Assembly: GCF_003182135.1 (NCBI RefSeq)
Contig: NZ_QGTL01000001.1
Span: forward strand, 248,001-312,000
Origin: Nocardia neocaledoniensis
Lineage (GTDB): Bacteria > Actinomycetota > Actinomycetes > Mycobacteriales > Mycobacteriaceae
Length of the DNA stretch: 64,000 nt
Direction: 5' to 3'
The notes beneath the pieces are model-generated. The model was not told the origin of the DNA. It worked only from the letters and a program-made list of their open reading frames with translations, and did not search any database. A program made the translations under genes and the position numbers. Positions 37,727 to 45,721 of this stretch are shown piece after piece; the first letter of the stretch is position 1, and every line of letters begins with the position of its first letter.

Positions 37727-38230
37727 TCACTCCGGCGCCTGGATCCCGATCGACCGCAGGTGCTCGGCCTCGGGACTGTCGGGATCGTAGGGCCGCGCCG
37801 CGGTCATGATCACCCGGATGTTCTCCGGCGTGCTGACCTCCAGCTCGACCGAATTCCAGGGCATCGTCCGAGGACCGGTCGTGCACCCCGGCGACACCCG
37901 CTCGCAGGCCGCCGCGATCTCCTCGAGCTCGTACAGGACACACGAGAAGCTGACGGTCATCGCGGGCGCGTGCGCCGGCCGCTCCCCCGGGACCAACAGG
38001 ACGTCCTGAAACGCCCAGCGGCGCAGGTGGATCACGTGCCCGGGCGCGGCGAACAACTCGATGAACCCGAGTCCGTTGATCCACAGATCCGACGACGCCG
38101 CGAGGTCGGCGGTCGGCACGGTGACGAACATCGGCATGCCGTAGATGCCGCGAGACGGCTCCGGCGCGACGGCATCGGGGCCGGGAACAGGGACGGGACT
38201 GATCTCGAAAGCGGGATGAGGTGCGTTCAT
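37727..38230 (-). CDS. VOC-family (glyoxalase-like) protein
   Basis: A 167-residue vicinal-oxygen-chelate protein, a fold used by glyoxalases, extradiol dioxygenases and antibiotic-binding resistance proteins. Supporting parts are MFVTVPTADLAASSDLWING near residue 40, LFAAPGHVIHLRRWAFQDVLL, and NSVELEVSTPENIRVIM. The metal site is incomplete by eye (His of HVIHLR, Glu of VELEV), so a binding protein is as likely as an enzyme. The ATG at 38228-38230 coincides with the expected transcription start of a 19-bp-spaced MerR promoter, so the message is likely leaderless. The gene is 32 bases upstream of the MerR pseudogene and is probably its target. Confidence 0.8.
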   Translation of the reverse strand: MNAPHPAFEISPVPVPGPDAVAPEPSRGIYGMPMFVTVPTADLAASSDLWINGLGFIELFAAPGHVIHLRRWAFQDVLLVPGERPAHAPAMTVSFSCVLYELEEIAAACERVSPGCTTGPRTMPWNSVELEVSTPENIRVIMTAARPYDPDSPEAEHLRSIGIQAPE

Positions 38231-38236
38231 GAGAGC

Positions 38237-38267
38237 AGCGTGGACCCTCACGCTACGTCAGGGTCAA
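38237..38267 (-). promoter_or_regulatory. MerR-type promoter/operator of the VOC gene
   Basis: The minus strand has TTGACC (38262-38267, -35), a 19-bp spacer holding the dyad GACCCTGACG-TAG-CGTGAGGGTC (9 of 10 arm bases matched; 38243-38265) and CACGCT as the -10 (38237-38242). The overlong spacer with a dyad inside it is the hallmark of MerR promoters. It points to the frameshifted MerR gene downstream. Confidence 0.75.
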
Positions 38268-39103
38268 GCGTGGCCACGCACCGCGAGCACCACCCCCACG
38301 TCGGGATCGCCGACTGCCACGTCCCGGCCGAGCGGCACGATCATGTCGTCCCAGGCCACGAACTCGGTGCGCCAGCCGTGCTCGGCGAGCCACCGCTCGC
38401 CCGGGCGCTCGACATCCCCCGCCCCGGTGCCGCCGGCGACCAGCCGGCGCAGCTCGGCATAGGGCGGCGCGTCGTGGTCGACCACGAAACGGCTCAGGCC
38501 GAAGCGGCTGCGCGGCGCCGACAGCGCCGTCAGGTCGGCGAGGACCCGGCGATGCTCCGCGACGGGCAGATAGCCGAGCGCGCCCTCGTCGATCCAGTGG
38601 GTCGCCAGATCGGCACGAAAACCCTTCGCGCGCAATGCGGTCGACCATTCGGCGCGCAGATCGATCGGCAGGACGTGCCGTCGAGCCGTCGGCCGGGCCC
38701 CTGCCGCGCGCAGCACCGGTTCCTTGAAGGCGAAGAGTTCCGGCAGGTCGAGTTCGAAGACGGTGACCTCGGCGGGCAGATCCATCCGGAAGGCGCGGGT
38801 GTCCAATCCCGCGCCGAGCAGGACGATCTGGCGGCATCCCGCGGCCACGGCATCCGCCACCCGGTCGTCGACGAGCCGCACACCGACCGATCGTCCGGCG
38901 AAGAACTGCTCGGCCAGCGACTCCACCCTCGACCACCTGGCCGCGCCGTCGACCGTGCGGTGGAAGTCCTCGCGCGCCGCGGCCACGAACGCCGCGGCCA
39001 GCGGGTCGTCGTAGAGCCGGTCCGGTCTGCGGGACTCCCGCTCCCTGATCAGCGCGACACCGATTGCCGTCAGCGCCACTCCCGCAGGGGGTGCGTGTGC
39101 CAT
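38264..39103 (-). CDS. class I SAM-dependent methyltransferase (LCMT/PPM1-like family)
   Basis: A 279-residue methyltransferase of the actinobacterial family that is often annotated as a putative SAM-dependent or leucine carboxyl methyltransferase. SAM-binding motif I is IVLLGAGLDTRAFRMDLPA near residue 85, with the acidic motif II at VFELDLPELFAFKEPVL. The N-terminal LTAIGVALIRERESRRPDRL and YDDPLAAAF are typical of the family. Substrate unknown. ATG at 39101-39103 follows GGGAGGG by three bases; a TTG at 39113-39115 is an alternative. It diverges from the TetR gene and shares its palindromic operator. Confidence 0.88.
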   Translation of the reverse strand: MAHAPPAGVALTAIGVALIRERESRRPDRLYDDPLAAAFVAAAREDFHRTVDGAARWSRVESLAEQFFAGRSVGVRLVDDRVADAVAAGCRQIVLLGAGLDTRAFRMDLPAEVTVFELDLPELFAFKEPVLRAAGARPTARRHVLPIDLRAEWSTALRAKGFRADLATHWIDEGALGYLPVAEHRRVLADLTALSAPRSRFGLSRFVVDHDAPPYAELRRLVAGGTGAGDVERPGERWLAEHGWRTEFVAWDDMIVPLGRDVAVGDPDVGVVLAVRGHA

Positions 39104-39119
39104 GAACCCTCCCAACTAA

Positions 39120-39179
39120 CTAGCCGACCGGCTAGGTATCTCGGTCGTGTCCTGACGGTAGGCTTCTCCTAGCCGGTCG
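39120..39179. promoter_or_regulatory. TetR operators between the methyltransferase and tetR
   Basis: CTAGCCGACCGGCTAG (39120-39135) has perfect CTAGCC/GGCTAG arms, and CTAGCCGGTCG recurs at 39169-39179. One site is next to each divergent gene, as expected for a TetR repressor acting on both. Confidence 0.65.
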
Positions 39180-39197
39180 TCAAGCAGAAGGAACCAG

Positions 39198-39755
39198 GTG
39201 GACGGACGTCGTAGCGACACCAGAGAGCGCATTCGCGCGGTGGCGATGGAGTTGTTCTCCGAGCGCGGCTACGAGAAGACCTCGTTGCGTGAGATCGCCG
39301 AGCGTCTCGGCGTCACCAAGGCGGCGCTGTACTACCACTTCCGCACCAAGGAAGACATCGTCGTCAGCCTGTCCGACGATCTGCGGCGCGGGATCGACGA
39401 CATCGTCAGCTGGGCCGAGCAGGCCCCGCCGGGACCCGAACGGGCCGAACAGATTCTGCGCCGCTACAGCACGCTGCTGCACAGCCTGGGTCGCGACATG
39501 GTGCGCTTCTGGCATGAGAACCAACCCGCCTTCCGCGACCTCGGATTCGGGGCGGGCCTGCGCTATCAGTTCCGGGTGCTGGCGGACCTCATGACCGCTC
39601 CCGAGCACGTGCCACTGGATGTCTATCACGCGAGGCAGGCGCTGCTGGCGATCAGCTGGAGCCTGTCGATGATGGGCGACCTCGACCTGTCCGACGACGA
39701 GATGCATTCGGCCGCAACCGACATCGCCGTCGACATCCTCGCGTGGATCCGGTAG
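39198..39755 (+). CDS. TetR/AcrR-family regulator
   Basis: A 185-residue TetR repressor. The HTH is TSLREIAERLGVTKAALYYH with FRTKEDIVVSLSDDL following. The C-terminal domain (IDDIVSWAEQAPPGPERAEQI and beyond) is a standard ligand-binding bundle without a known ligand. The start GTG at 39198 has AGGAACC upstream. It diverges from the methyltransferase gene with two CTAGCC operators between; it converges on the EamA gene. Confidence 0.9.
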   Translation: MDGRRSDTRERIRAVAMELFSERGYEKTSLREIAERLGVTKAALYYHFRTKEDIVVSLSDDLRRGIDDIVSWAEQAPPGPERAEQILRRYSTLLHSLGRDMVRFWHENQPAFRDLGFGAGLRYQFRVLADLMTAPEHVPLDVYHARQALLAISWSLSMMGDLDLSDDEMHSAATDIAVDILAWIR

Positions 39756-39762
39756 CGCTCCG

Positions 39763-40674
39763 CTACAGCGGCGCCGGTGGTTCCGGGGTCGCCTGACGGG
39801 TGGGCAGGGCGGTGATCGTCAGCGCGAGCATGACCAGCGCGATCCCCGCCAGTTCGGCGACCGACAGGCGCTGACTCAGCGCGATCGCGCCGACGACGGC
39901 GGCCGTGGCGGGCAGCAGCGCCAGGAGCAGGGCGAAGCGGGCGCGGCCGACCGCCGTGAGCACCACCTGGTCCAGGGCGTACGGGATCGCGCTCGACAGG
40001 ACGCCGACACCGAGCCCGAGCAGCCAGGTGCGGGGATCGGCGAAGACGGACGCGTCGATCGCCACCTGCGGGACGAGGACGAACGGCGCGAGCAGCACCG
40101 CGGCGGCGGCCATGCCGACGGCCAGGGAGTCCTGGCCGTCGCCCGTGTCGGCGACCCGCTTGCCGACCATGATGTAGCCGGCCCACAGCACGGCCGAGGC
40201 CAGCGCGAAACCGACCCCGACGGGCTCGACATCCAACTGCACCCCGGCCAGCAACACCACGCCGACGGCGACGAGCAGCACCGCGAGCACATCCCTGACC
40301 CGCCGGGACCCCAGCGTGGCCACGGCCACCGGGCCGAGGAATTCGATGGCCACCGCGGTGCCGAGCGGTATCCGCGCGATCGCCTCGTAGAACACGATGT
40401 TCATCGCCACCGTGACGACGCCGAACCCGGCCGCGACGGCGATCCCCCGCCGCGTCCAGCGGGCGCGCCACGGCTGCCGCCAGGCCAGCAGGGCGACGCC
40501 GGCCGCCGCCGCGCGCAACCACGCGACGGTCGCCGGTTCGGTCGTGTCGAACAGGAAGACGCCCAGCGCGGCGCCGACGTACTGGGAGGTCGCCGCGACG
40601 ACGAACACCAGCGGCACGGACCAGCCCGGGAGGGCGGTCCGACGCGACCGCTCAGACGTCGATATCGCATTCAT
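39763..40674 (-). CDS. EamA-family (DMT) transporter, RhtA-like
   Basis: A 303-residue inner-membrane transporter with ten predicted helices in two EamA repeats, as in the threonine/homoserine exporter RhtA. The first repeat begins VFVVAATSQYVGAALGVFLF and includes IARIPLGTAVAIEFLGPVAV. The second includes ASAVLWAGYIMVGKRVADTG and VLSSAIPYALDQVVLTAVGR. It probably exports amino acids or small metabolites; the substrate is not readable. It starts at ATG 40672-40674. The start lies 55 bases from the stop of the FAD monooxygenase gene at 40730, so the two may share a transcript. Confidence 0.9.
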   Translation of the reverse strand: MNAISTSERSRRTALPGWSVPLVFVVAATSQYVGAALGVFLFDTTEPATVAWLRAAAAGVALLAWRQPWRARWTRRGIAVAAGFGVVTVAMNIVFYEAIARIPLGTAVAIEFLGPVAVATLGSRRVRDVLAVLLVAVGVVLLAGVQLDVEPVGVGFALASAVLWAGYIMVGKRVADTGDGQDSLAVGMAAAAVLLAPFVLVPQVAIDASVFADPRTWLLGLGVGVLSSAIPYALDQVVLTAVGRARFALLLALLPATAAVVGAIALSQRLSVAELAGIALVMLALTITALPTRQATPEPPAPL

Positions 40675-40729
40675 CCCAGGAGTAATCCACAGCTCTCGCC
40701 CGAAATCAACGCGTGTTCCCCGCCGACGG

Positions 40730-42256
40730 TCAGGGCTGCCCGACCCACCGGTCCAACGCGTCGCGCAATCCCGTGGCCGCGGTGTCGGCGGGTTCGTCGA
40801 CGGCGGCGGCCCACCCGACGAAGGCGTCAGGGCGGAGGAGGATCGCGTCGGCGGGCCGTTCCTCGGTCTTGGCGGTGACGATCACGATCCGCGGCTCGCG
40901 ACCACGCACCTGTTCACGCAGTTCCGCGCGGTCGGCGAGGTCGAGCAGGACAGGACGGCCCGCGTGCAGCAGCTCGGCGACACTCGTCTCGCCCTGATCG
41001 GTGAGCAGCGGCAGATCGGGCGCGAACGTGCCTGCCAGCGGGTGCGCGTCGGCGCCGGGCACCGGGTATCGCACGTCGTTGGCGGAGATCATGCCTGCGA
41101 GCCTGCGCAGGGCGGGTTCGTCGGCGAACAGTTCCTGGAACACCGCGCGCAACGCGTCGGCCGCCTCGTCCTGGCCGCGGCGCAGCGCCGCCTGGGCGCG
41201 GGTCTGCTGCAGTGCCCGGCCCGCCGCGGCGTGCCGTTCCTCGTGGTAGCTGTCGAGCAGCCCGGCCGGCGCCCAGCCCTGCACGGTGGCCGCGAGCTTC
41301 CAGCCCAGGTTGACCGCGTCGAGCATGCCCACGTTGAGGGCCGTGCCGGTGGCGGGCAGCAGGTGTGCGGCGTCGCCGGCCAGCAGCACGCGGCCGGACC
41401 GGAAGCGCTCGGCGCGCCGGGCCTGGAACTGATAGCGCGACAAGCGGATCGGATCGCCGAGGGGCAGCTCGGCGCCGAGGACCCGGTGGGCGCTGGCGGC
41501 GAGTTCGGCCAGGGTCAGCGGGTCGTCGTTGTCGTATTCGGTGCGGTCTTCCTCGGTGGTCTGGAAGAACATCGTCCGCTGCGCGGGATCGACCGGGCCG
41601 ATGGCGAACACGCCGCGTTCGGTGCGGGTGAAGCCCGGCGAGATCGGGCCGTAGCCGGGCAGGTCGAGGCCGCCGTCGTCGCGGACGGGCACCGTGTCCG
41701 GCACCCTCACCATGCCGAGTCGGTTGACCTCGGGAAAGGTGTTGCCAGGGAAGGCGATCCCGGCGAGCTCACGGATCCGGCTGCGGCCGCCGTCGCAACC
41801 CACGAGATACCGCGCCGTCAGCGTGTAGGCACCCTCCGGCCCCTCGATCCGGACGGTGACGCGCTCCTCGTCCTGGTCCAGCGCGACCACCTCGTGCCCG
41901 CGACGGATCTCGGCACCGAGCTCGCCCGCCCGCTCGGCCAGCAGTTCCTCGACCCGCGCCTGCGGGATTCCCATCGCGTCCATCGGCCCGTCGGCGAGGC
42001 TCGTGAAATCGATGTGCATCCCACCGAAGGGGAAGATCGGCGCCGCGATCGGGGTGCCCACCGCCGCGAACCGGTCGAGCAGGCCGCGGTAGCGCAGCAT
42101 GTCGAGAATCCGTCCGCCCAGGCCACTGGCCTTGTGCGCGGTACCGGGTACGGCGCGGCGTTCCAGCACGATCGGCCGCACTCCGGCCAGGGACAGTTCT
42201 CCCGCGAGCATCAGTCCGGCAGGTCCAGCGCCGACGACGATCACGTCGGTCTTCAT
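40730..42256 (-). CDS. FAD-dependent aromatic monooxygenase, candidate rifamycin monooxygenase
   Basis: A 508-residue class A flavoprotein monooxygenase (PHBH fold). The FAD motif is VIVVGAGPAGLMLAGELSLA at the N-terminus, the second dinucleotide motif is YLVGCDGGRSRIRELAGIA near residue 155, and the third is GRVLLAGDAAHLLPATGTAL with NVGMLDAVNLGWKLAA near residue 290. A thioredoxin-like C-terminal domain follows, as in longer members. The upstream RAE-like palindrome suggests rifamycin inactivation (Rox-type), but sequence alone cannot fix the substrate. ATG at 42254-42256 is chosen; GTG at 42263-42265 (eight bases after GGGAG) and ATG at 42278-42280 are alternatives in frame. Confidence 0.85.
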   Translation of the reverse strand: MKTDVIVVGAGPAGLMLAGELSLAGVRPIVLERRAVPGTAHKASGLGGRILDMLRYRGLLDRFAAVGTPIAAPIFPFGGMHIDFTSLADGPMDAMGIPQARVEELLAERAGELGAEIRRGHEVVALDQDEERVTVRIEGPEGAYTLTARYLVGCDGGRSRIRELAGIAFPGNTFPEVNRLGMVRVPDTVPVRDDGGLDLPGYGPISPGFTRTERGVFAIGPVDPAQRTMFFQTTEEDRTEYDNDDPLTLAELAASAHRVLGAELPLGDPIRLSRYQFQARRAERFRSGRVLLAGDAAHLLPATGTALNVGMLDAVNLGWKLAATVQGWAPAGLLDSYHEERHAAAGRALQQTRAQAALRRGQDEAADALRAVFQELFADEPALRRLAGMISANDVRYPVPGADAHPLAGTFAPDLPLLTDQGETSVAELLHAGRPVLLDLADRAELREQVRGREPRIVIVTAKTEERPADAILLRPDAFVGWAAAVDEPADTAATGLRDALDRWVGQP

Positions 42257-42308
42257 CTCACGCACTCGTGTAACTCCCATATCCACTGGTCCGAACTGTC
42301 GACGAGCG

Positions 42309-42349
42309 ATTGTGCAGGACACCCGGGGCCTTGCGGCAAGCCCCCGGGT
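42309..42349 (-). promoter_or_regulatory. rifamycin-associated element (RAE)-like palindrome at the monooxygenase promoter
   Basis: On the minus strand 42344-42326 reads GGGGCTTGCCGCAAGGCCC. This matches the RAE consensus GGGGCTTGCGGCAAGGCCC (as I recall it) in 18 of 19 positions. Wider arms ACCCGGGG/CCCCGGGT (42321-42349) surround it. A CACAAT -10 candidate lies at 42309-42314, so the element would cover the -35 region. RAEs are found ahead of rifamycin-inactivating genes. Confidence 0.75.
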
Positions 42350-42381
42350 CGGCTATACCTTGGAAGGGGCGGGGGGAGTTC

Positions 42382-43119
42382 TCATTCCGGTAGTCGATCC
42401 GCATCGCGCGCCGTCAGATACCTGTCGAGCTGGGCCGCACCGGCCAGCAGATTCCGGCTCCGCGTGACCAAGCGGTGCTGCCAGGCGTCCAGGAACGCGG
42501 TCAGCGCCTCCGGTCCGCCCGCCGCGCGCAACCGTGCCACGAACTGCGCGACCTGAGGCAGGCGGTATCCCCCGCGACGCAGTTGCCGCGCGATCTCGGC
42601 ATCCCGCACGGCGTCGGGTCCGTAGTGCCGGTAGCCGGTCGAGGGGTCGCGGTCCGGGTGCAGGATGTCCGCCGCTTCCCACGTCCGCAGAGTTGCCGGG
42701 TGCACGCCGATGCGGCGCGCGAGTTCCCCGACGGTCAGCGCGGGGCCGGTGAGCGGGGCAGGTGGGGAACCGGACAGGGCGCCCAGCGCGCTCGCGACGT
42801 CGGCGCGGGTCGCGCGTTCGTCGAGCAGATCGGCGTGCGCCGCGTCGATCCGCCGGAACGCCGTCTCCGGATCGTCGCGATGGATCGCGCGCATGATCGC
42901 CGTCGCCGCCTGATGGCCGTGCCCGGCGCGCAGGGCGAGGAAGGCCCGCAGTGCCTGGGCGTGCAGCGGCGTGTACCGCCGATAGCCGGCGGCGGTGCGG
43001 TCGGCCGGGGGCAGCACGCCCGCGTCGTCGTAGTTGCGGACGGCCTGCGCCGACAGTCCGTGTTCGCGGGCGAGATCAACCGGCCGCAGGGTCCCGACCT
43101 CCGTTTGAAGGTTTACCAT
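42382..43119 (-). CDS. MerR-type regulator with two tandem MerR DNA-binding domains
   Basis: A 245-residue regulator with two MerR winged-helix regions in one chain. The first is LRPVDLAREHGLSAQAVRNY with ADRTAAGYRRYTPLHAQALR; the second, near residues 127-165, is LTVGELARRIGVHPATLRTW with PDRDPSTGYRHYGPDAVRDA. A helical segment follows the second. This arrangement resembles monomeric, self-paired MerR proteins such as those next to resistance genes. ATG at 43117-43119. It diverges from the erythromycin-esterase-like gene, and a 22-bp dyad of the right type (43158-43179) lies between; it most likely controls that gene. Confidence 0.9.
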   Translation of the reverse strand: MVNLQTEVGTLRPVDLAREHGLSAQAVRNYDDAGVLPPADRTAAGYRRYTPLHAQALRAFLALRAGHGHQAATAIMRAIHRDDPETAFRRIDAAHADLLDERATRADVASALGALSGSPPAPLTGPALTVGELARRIGVHPATLRTWEAADILHPDRDPSTGYRHYGPDAVRDAEIARQLRRGGYRLPQVAQFVARLRAAGGPEALTAFLDAWQHRLVTRSRNLLAGAAQLDRYLTARDADRLPE

Positions 43120-43157
43120 CCACCACCTGGTACTTCTCGGGGAAAGTTTCAATCGAA

Positions 43158-43179
43158 CCTTCAACGATACTGTTCAAGG
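43158..43179 (+). promoter_or_regulatory. MerR dyad upstream of the esterase-like gene
   Basis: CCTTCAAC-GATACT-GTTCAAGG, arms 7 of 8 complementary, lies 26 bp before the ATG at 43205. It is the expected target of the adjacent tandem-MerR protein. Confidence 0.6.
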
Positions 43180-43204
43180 GCAGGACCTTCCGAAAGAGGA
43201 GAAC

Positions 43205-44404
43205 ATGTCTGCCTGCACATCGCTCGGTCACCCGCTCCACGATCAGGCCGCGCTCGGCCGCACGATCGACGAATTCCTGGCCGCCCGCCCCGGACCGCTC
43301 GACATCCTCGCGCTCGGCGAGCCGACCCACGGCATCGCCGCGTTTCCCTTGCTGCGCAACGAACTTCTCGCCCATCTCGTCGCCAGGGGGTTTCGCTCGA
43401 TCGTGCTCGAGACCGACTACTTCACCGCGTCCGTGGTCGACGACTACGTCAACGGCGGCGCGGCCGACCTGGACACGGTGCTGGCGACCGGGTTCAGCCA
43501 CCGCTTCGGCGCGGTCCCGGGCAACCGGGAGCTCGTCACGTGGTTGCGCACCCACAACGCCGAGCGCGCGCCGCGGGACCGCGTGCGGTTCCACGGGTTC
43601 GACGCGCCGCTCGAGCAGACCGACGTGCCGAGCCCGCGACACTCCCTCACCTCGGCCGTGAACCTCCTGCCCGTGGCCCTGCGCCCCGCCTCCGCCCAGG
43701 ACCTGGACACACTGCTCGGCGAGGACGCCGACTGGACGAACCCGGCGGGCATCTACGACCCGTCGGCCTCGATCGGCGACTCCGACCGGGTGCCCGCCCT
43801 GCGCCTGGTCGCCGACGACGTCGCCAGCGCGCTGCGCCGCGCGGCGCCGCTCCTCGACCCGGCCGATCACGCCTCGGCCGTCGCGCACGCGCGCACCGCA
43901 CAGGGCCTGCTGCGCTTCCACACGGCCATGGCCGACCTCGGCCCCGATCGGTTCGCCACCCTGCTCAGCCTGCGCACGGAGATGATGGCCGACAACCTGC
44001 TGGCCGTGCGCGCGGCCGAACAGGAACGCGGCCCGAGCCTGGTGTTCGCCCACAATGTGCACCTGCAGCGCGCGGTCTCCACCATGGCCATGGGTGACAC
44101 GGCGGTCCGCTGGTGCAGTGCCGGCGCTCTCGTCGCGGGCGTTCTCGGCGACCGGTACGCCTTCCTCGCGTCCGATGCCAAGCCGCAGAGCACGCCCGAC
44201 ACACTGCAGGGACTGCTCGCCGCGGCCACCACGGGCCGCACCCTGTTCCCCGCACCCGCGCTGCGCGCCGCGCTCCCCGCGTCGACCACCGCGGACGCGC
44301 CGATCCTGCCGGGCCACATCCCGCTGGAGCCCGCCGACCTGGCGGGCGCAGACGCGGTCGTGTTCGTCGCCGACACCGACGGACGACGGCACGACTATTG
44401 GTGA
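43205..44404 (+). CDS. erythromycin esterase-family protein
   Basis: A 399-residue protein of the EreA/EreB-like family, which hydrolyses the macrolactone ring of macrolides. The catalytic segment LALGEPTHGIAAFPLLRNEL near residue 37 has the Glu and His of GExTHG. The second catalytic region is SLVFAHNVHLQRAVSTMAMG near residue 285, with the HNxH signature. Many family members have other or unknown substrates, so macrolide resistance is only a possibility. AGGAGAAC precedes the ATG. The tandem MerR regulator and dyad are directly upstream, consistent with drug-inducible expression. The SOS box of the next gene begins six bases after its stop. Confidence 0.85.
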   Translation: MSACTSLGHPLHDQAALGRTIDEFLAARPGPLDILALGEPTHGIAAFPLLRNELLAHLVARGFRSIVLETDYFTASVVDDYVNGGAADLDTVLATGFSHRFGAVPGNRELVTWLRTHNAERAPRDRVRFHGFDAPLEQTDVPSPRHSLTSAVNLLPVALRPASAQDLDTLLGEDADWTNPAGIYDPSASIGDSDRVPALRLVADDVASALRRAAPLLDPADHASAVAHARTAQGLLRFHTAMADLGPDRFATLLSLRTEMMADNLLAVRAAEQERGPSLVFAHNVHLQRAVSTMAMGDTAVRWCSAGALVAGVLGDRYAFLASDAKPQSTPDTLQGLLAAATTGRTLFPAPALRAALPASTTADAPILPGHIPLEPADLAGADAVVFVADTDGRRHDYW

Positions 44405-44409
44405 GCTAT

Positions 44410-44425
44410 TCGAACACATTTTCGA
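44410..44425 (+). promoter_or_regulatory. SOS (LexA) box upstream of alkB
   Basis: TCGAACACATTTTCGA differs at one of the conserved bases from the actinobacterial LexA box TCGAAC-N4-GTTCGA. A TAGACT -10 lies at 44434-44439, just ahead of the alkB start at 44447. Confidence 0.6.
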
Positions 44426-44446
44426 ACACGGGGTAGACTGACGGCC

Positions 44447-45070
44447 ATGTCGCTGCCCCTGCAAGGTTCACTGTTCGACGGTGAGGCGGTTGCGTTGGGT
44501 CCGATCGAGACGATCCAGCGCACCCAGCTCGACGCGACGGCCTGGGTGGACCTCCTCCCCGGCTGGCTCAGCGGCGCGAGCGAGGTGTTCGAGCGACTGG
44601 CCGAGCGGGTGCCGTGGCACGCCGAACGCAGGCCGATGTACGACCGCGTGGTGGACGTGCCGCGCCTGGTGTCGTTCTTCGGCGAACACGACCCGCTCCC
44701 CGACCGCATCCTCGTCACCGCGCGGGACACGCTCACCCGCCATTACGCCGAGGAACTCGGCGAGCCGTTCCGCACGGCGGGCCTGTGCTTCTACCGCGAC
44801 GGGCGCGACAGCGTCGCCTGGCACGGCGACACGATCGGGCGGGGAGCCACCGACGACACGATGGTCGCGATCGTCTCGGTCGGCGCGCCGCGCGCCCTGC
44901 TGCTGCGCCCGCGCGGCGGTGGATCGAGCGTGCGGTTCACCGCCGGACACGGCGATCTGCTGGTGATGGGCGGCGCGTGTCAGCGCACCTGGGAACACGC
45001 GGTGCCGAAAACCGCCCGCCCGGTCGGCCCGCGCATCAGCATCCAGTTCCGTCCACGCGGGGTGCGCTGA
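44447..45070 (+). CDS. alkB: AlkB-type 2-oxoglutarate/Fe(II) dioxygenase (DNA repair)
   Basis: A 207-residue AlkB-fold demethylase that removes alkyl groups from bases by oxidation. The iron ligands are His-x-Asp in SVAWHGDTIG near residue 123 and the distal His in QRTWEHAVPK near residue 180; the 2-oxoglutarate-binding arginines are in the RxxxxxR-type RISIQFRPR near the C-terminus. LCFYRDGRD is the family's preceding strand. It starts at ATG 44447 with TAGACT and a LexA box upstream, so it is likely part of the SOS response. The 3' end is near the convergent TetR gene. Confidence 0.9.
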   Translation: MSLPLQGSLFDGEAVALGPIETIQRTQLDATAWVDLLPGWLSGASEVFERLAERVPWHAERRPMYDRVVDVPRLVSFFGEHDPLPDRILVTARDTLTRHYAEELGEPFRTAGLCFYRDGRDSVAWHGDTIGRGATDDTMVAIVSVGAPRALLLRPRGGGSSVRFTAGHGDLLVMGGACQRTWEHAVPKTARPVGPRISIQFRPRGVR

Positions 45071-45110
45071 CCGGAACAGCGTTCGGCCACACCGGGTTCC
45101 ACTCGACCGA

Positions 45111-45686
45111 TCACGCGGCCTCGAGCACCGAGCGCACGAGTTCACGCACGCCCGCCCGCAGCCGGTCGACCTCGCCCGCCCTCGCCAGCTGTTGGGCGAG
45201 TTCCCCACCGAGGGTCGACAGGAGCAGCGCGCCGACGGTCTCGGCATCGATGTCCGGGCGCACCTCACGCAACAGCGTGGTGACGTGCTCGGCCCAGAAC
45301 GCGTGGAACTCGGCACTGCGGGGATGCGGCGGCATGGCCTGGTAGGCGGCGATCAGCTCCACATCGTCGGTGACCATCCGGGTCATGGCGTCGAAGAAGG
45401 CCAGTAGCCGGTCGGTGGCCGGCGCGCCGGGGCCGAGTGGTGGCGGCCCGTCGGACACCGCGGTCATCAGCGCGATCGCACCCTCGGCCACGAGCTCGTA
45501 CAGCAGGCCGGCCCGGCTGCCGAACCGGTGGAAGATCGTCCCCTTGCCGACGCCGGCGGCCGCGGCGACCCGGTCCATGGTGACTCCCGCCGCGCCGTGT
45601 TCGGCCAGCAGCGCGGCGGTGGCGTCGAGGATCGCTCGGCGGTTGCGCGCAGCGTCGGCGCGTTCGGTGGGGCGCGGCTCGGTCAT
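45111..45686 (-). CDS. TetR/AcrR-family repressor
   Basis: A 191-residue TetR regulator: RRAILDATAALLAEHGAAGV, HTH VTMDRVAAAAGVGKGTIFHR with FGSRAGLLYELVAEGAI. The C-terminal region (LLAFFDAMTRMVTDDVELIA) is of the TetR_C type with no known ligand. ATG at 45684-45686 follows a GAGGAAG site. It diverges from the quinone-oxidoreductase-like gene and shares a large dyad with it, implying that it represses both. Confidence 0.9.
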   Translation of the reverse strand: MTEPRPTERADAARNRRAILDATAALLAEHGAAGVTMDRVAAAAGVGKGTIFHRFGSRAGLLYELVAEGAIALMTAVSDGPPPLGPGAPATDRLLAFFDAMTRMVTDDVELIAAYQAMPPHPRSAEFHAFWAEHVTTLLREVRPDIDAETVGALLLSTLGGELAQQLARAGEVDRLRAGVRELVRSVLEAA

Positions 45687-45721
45687 CGATATCGCTTCCT
45701 CGGCACAGCCGATCCGTTGAC

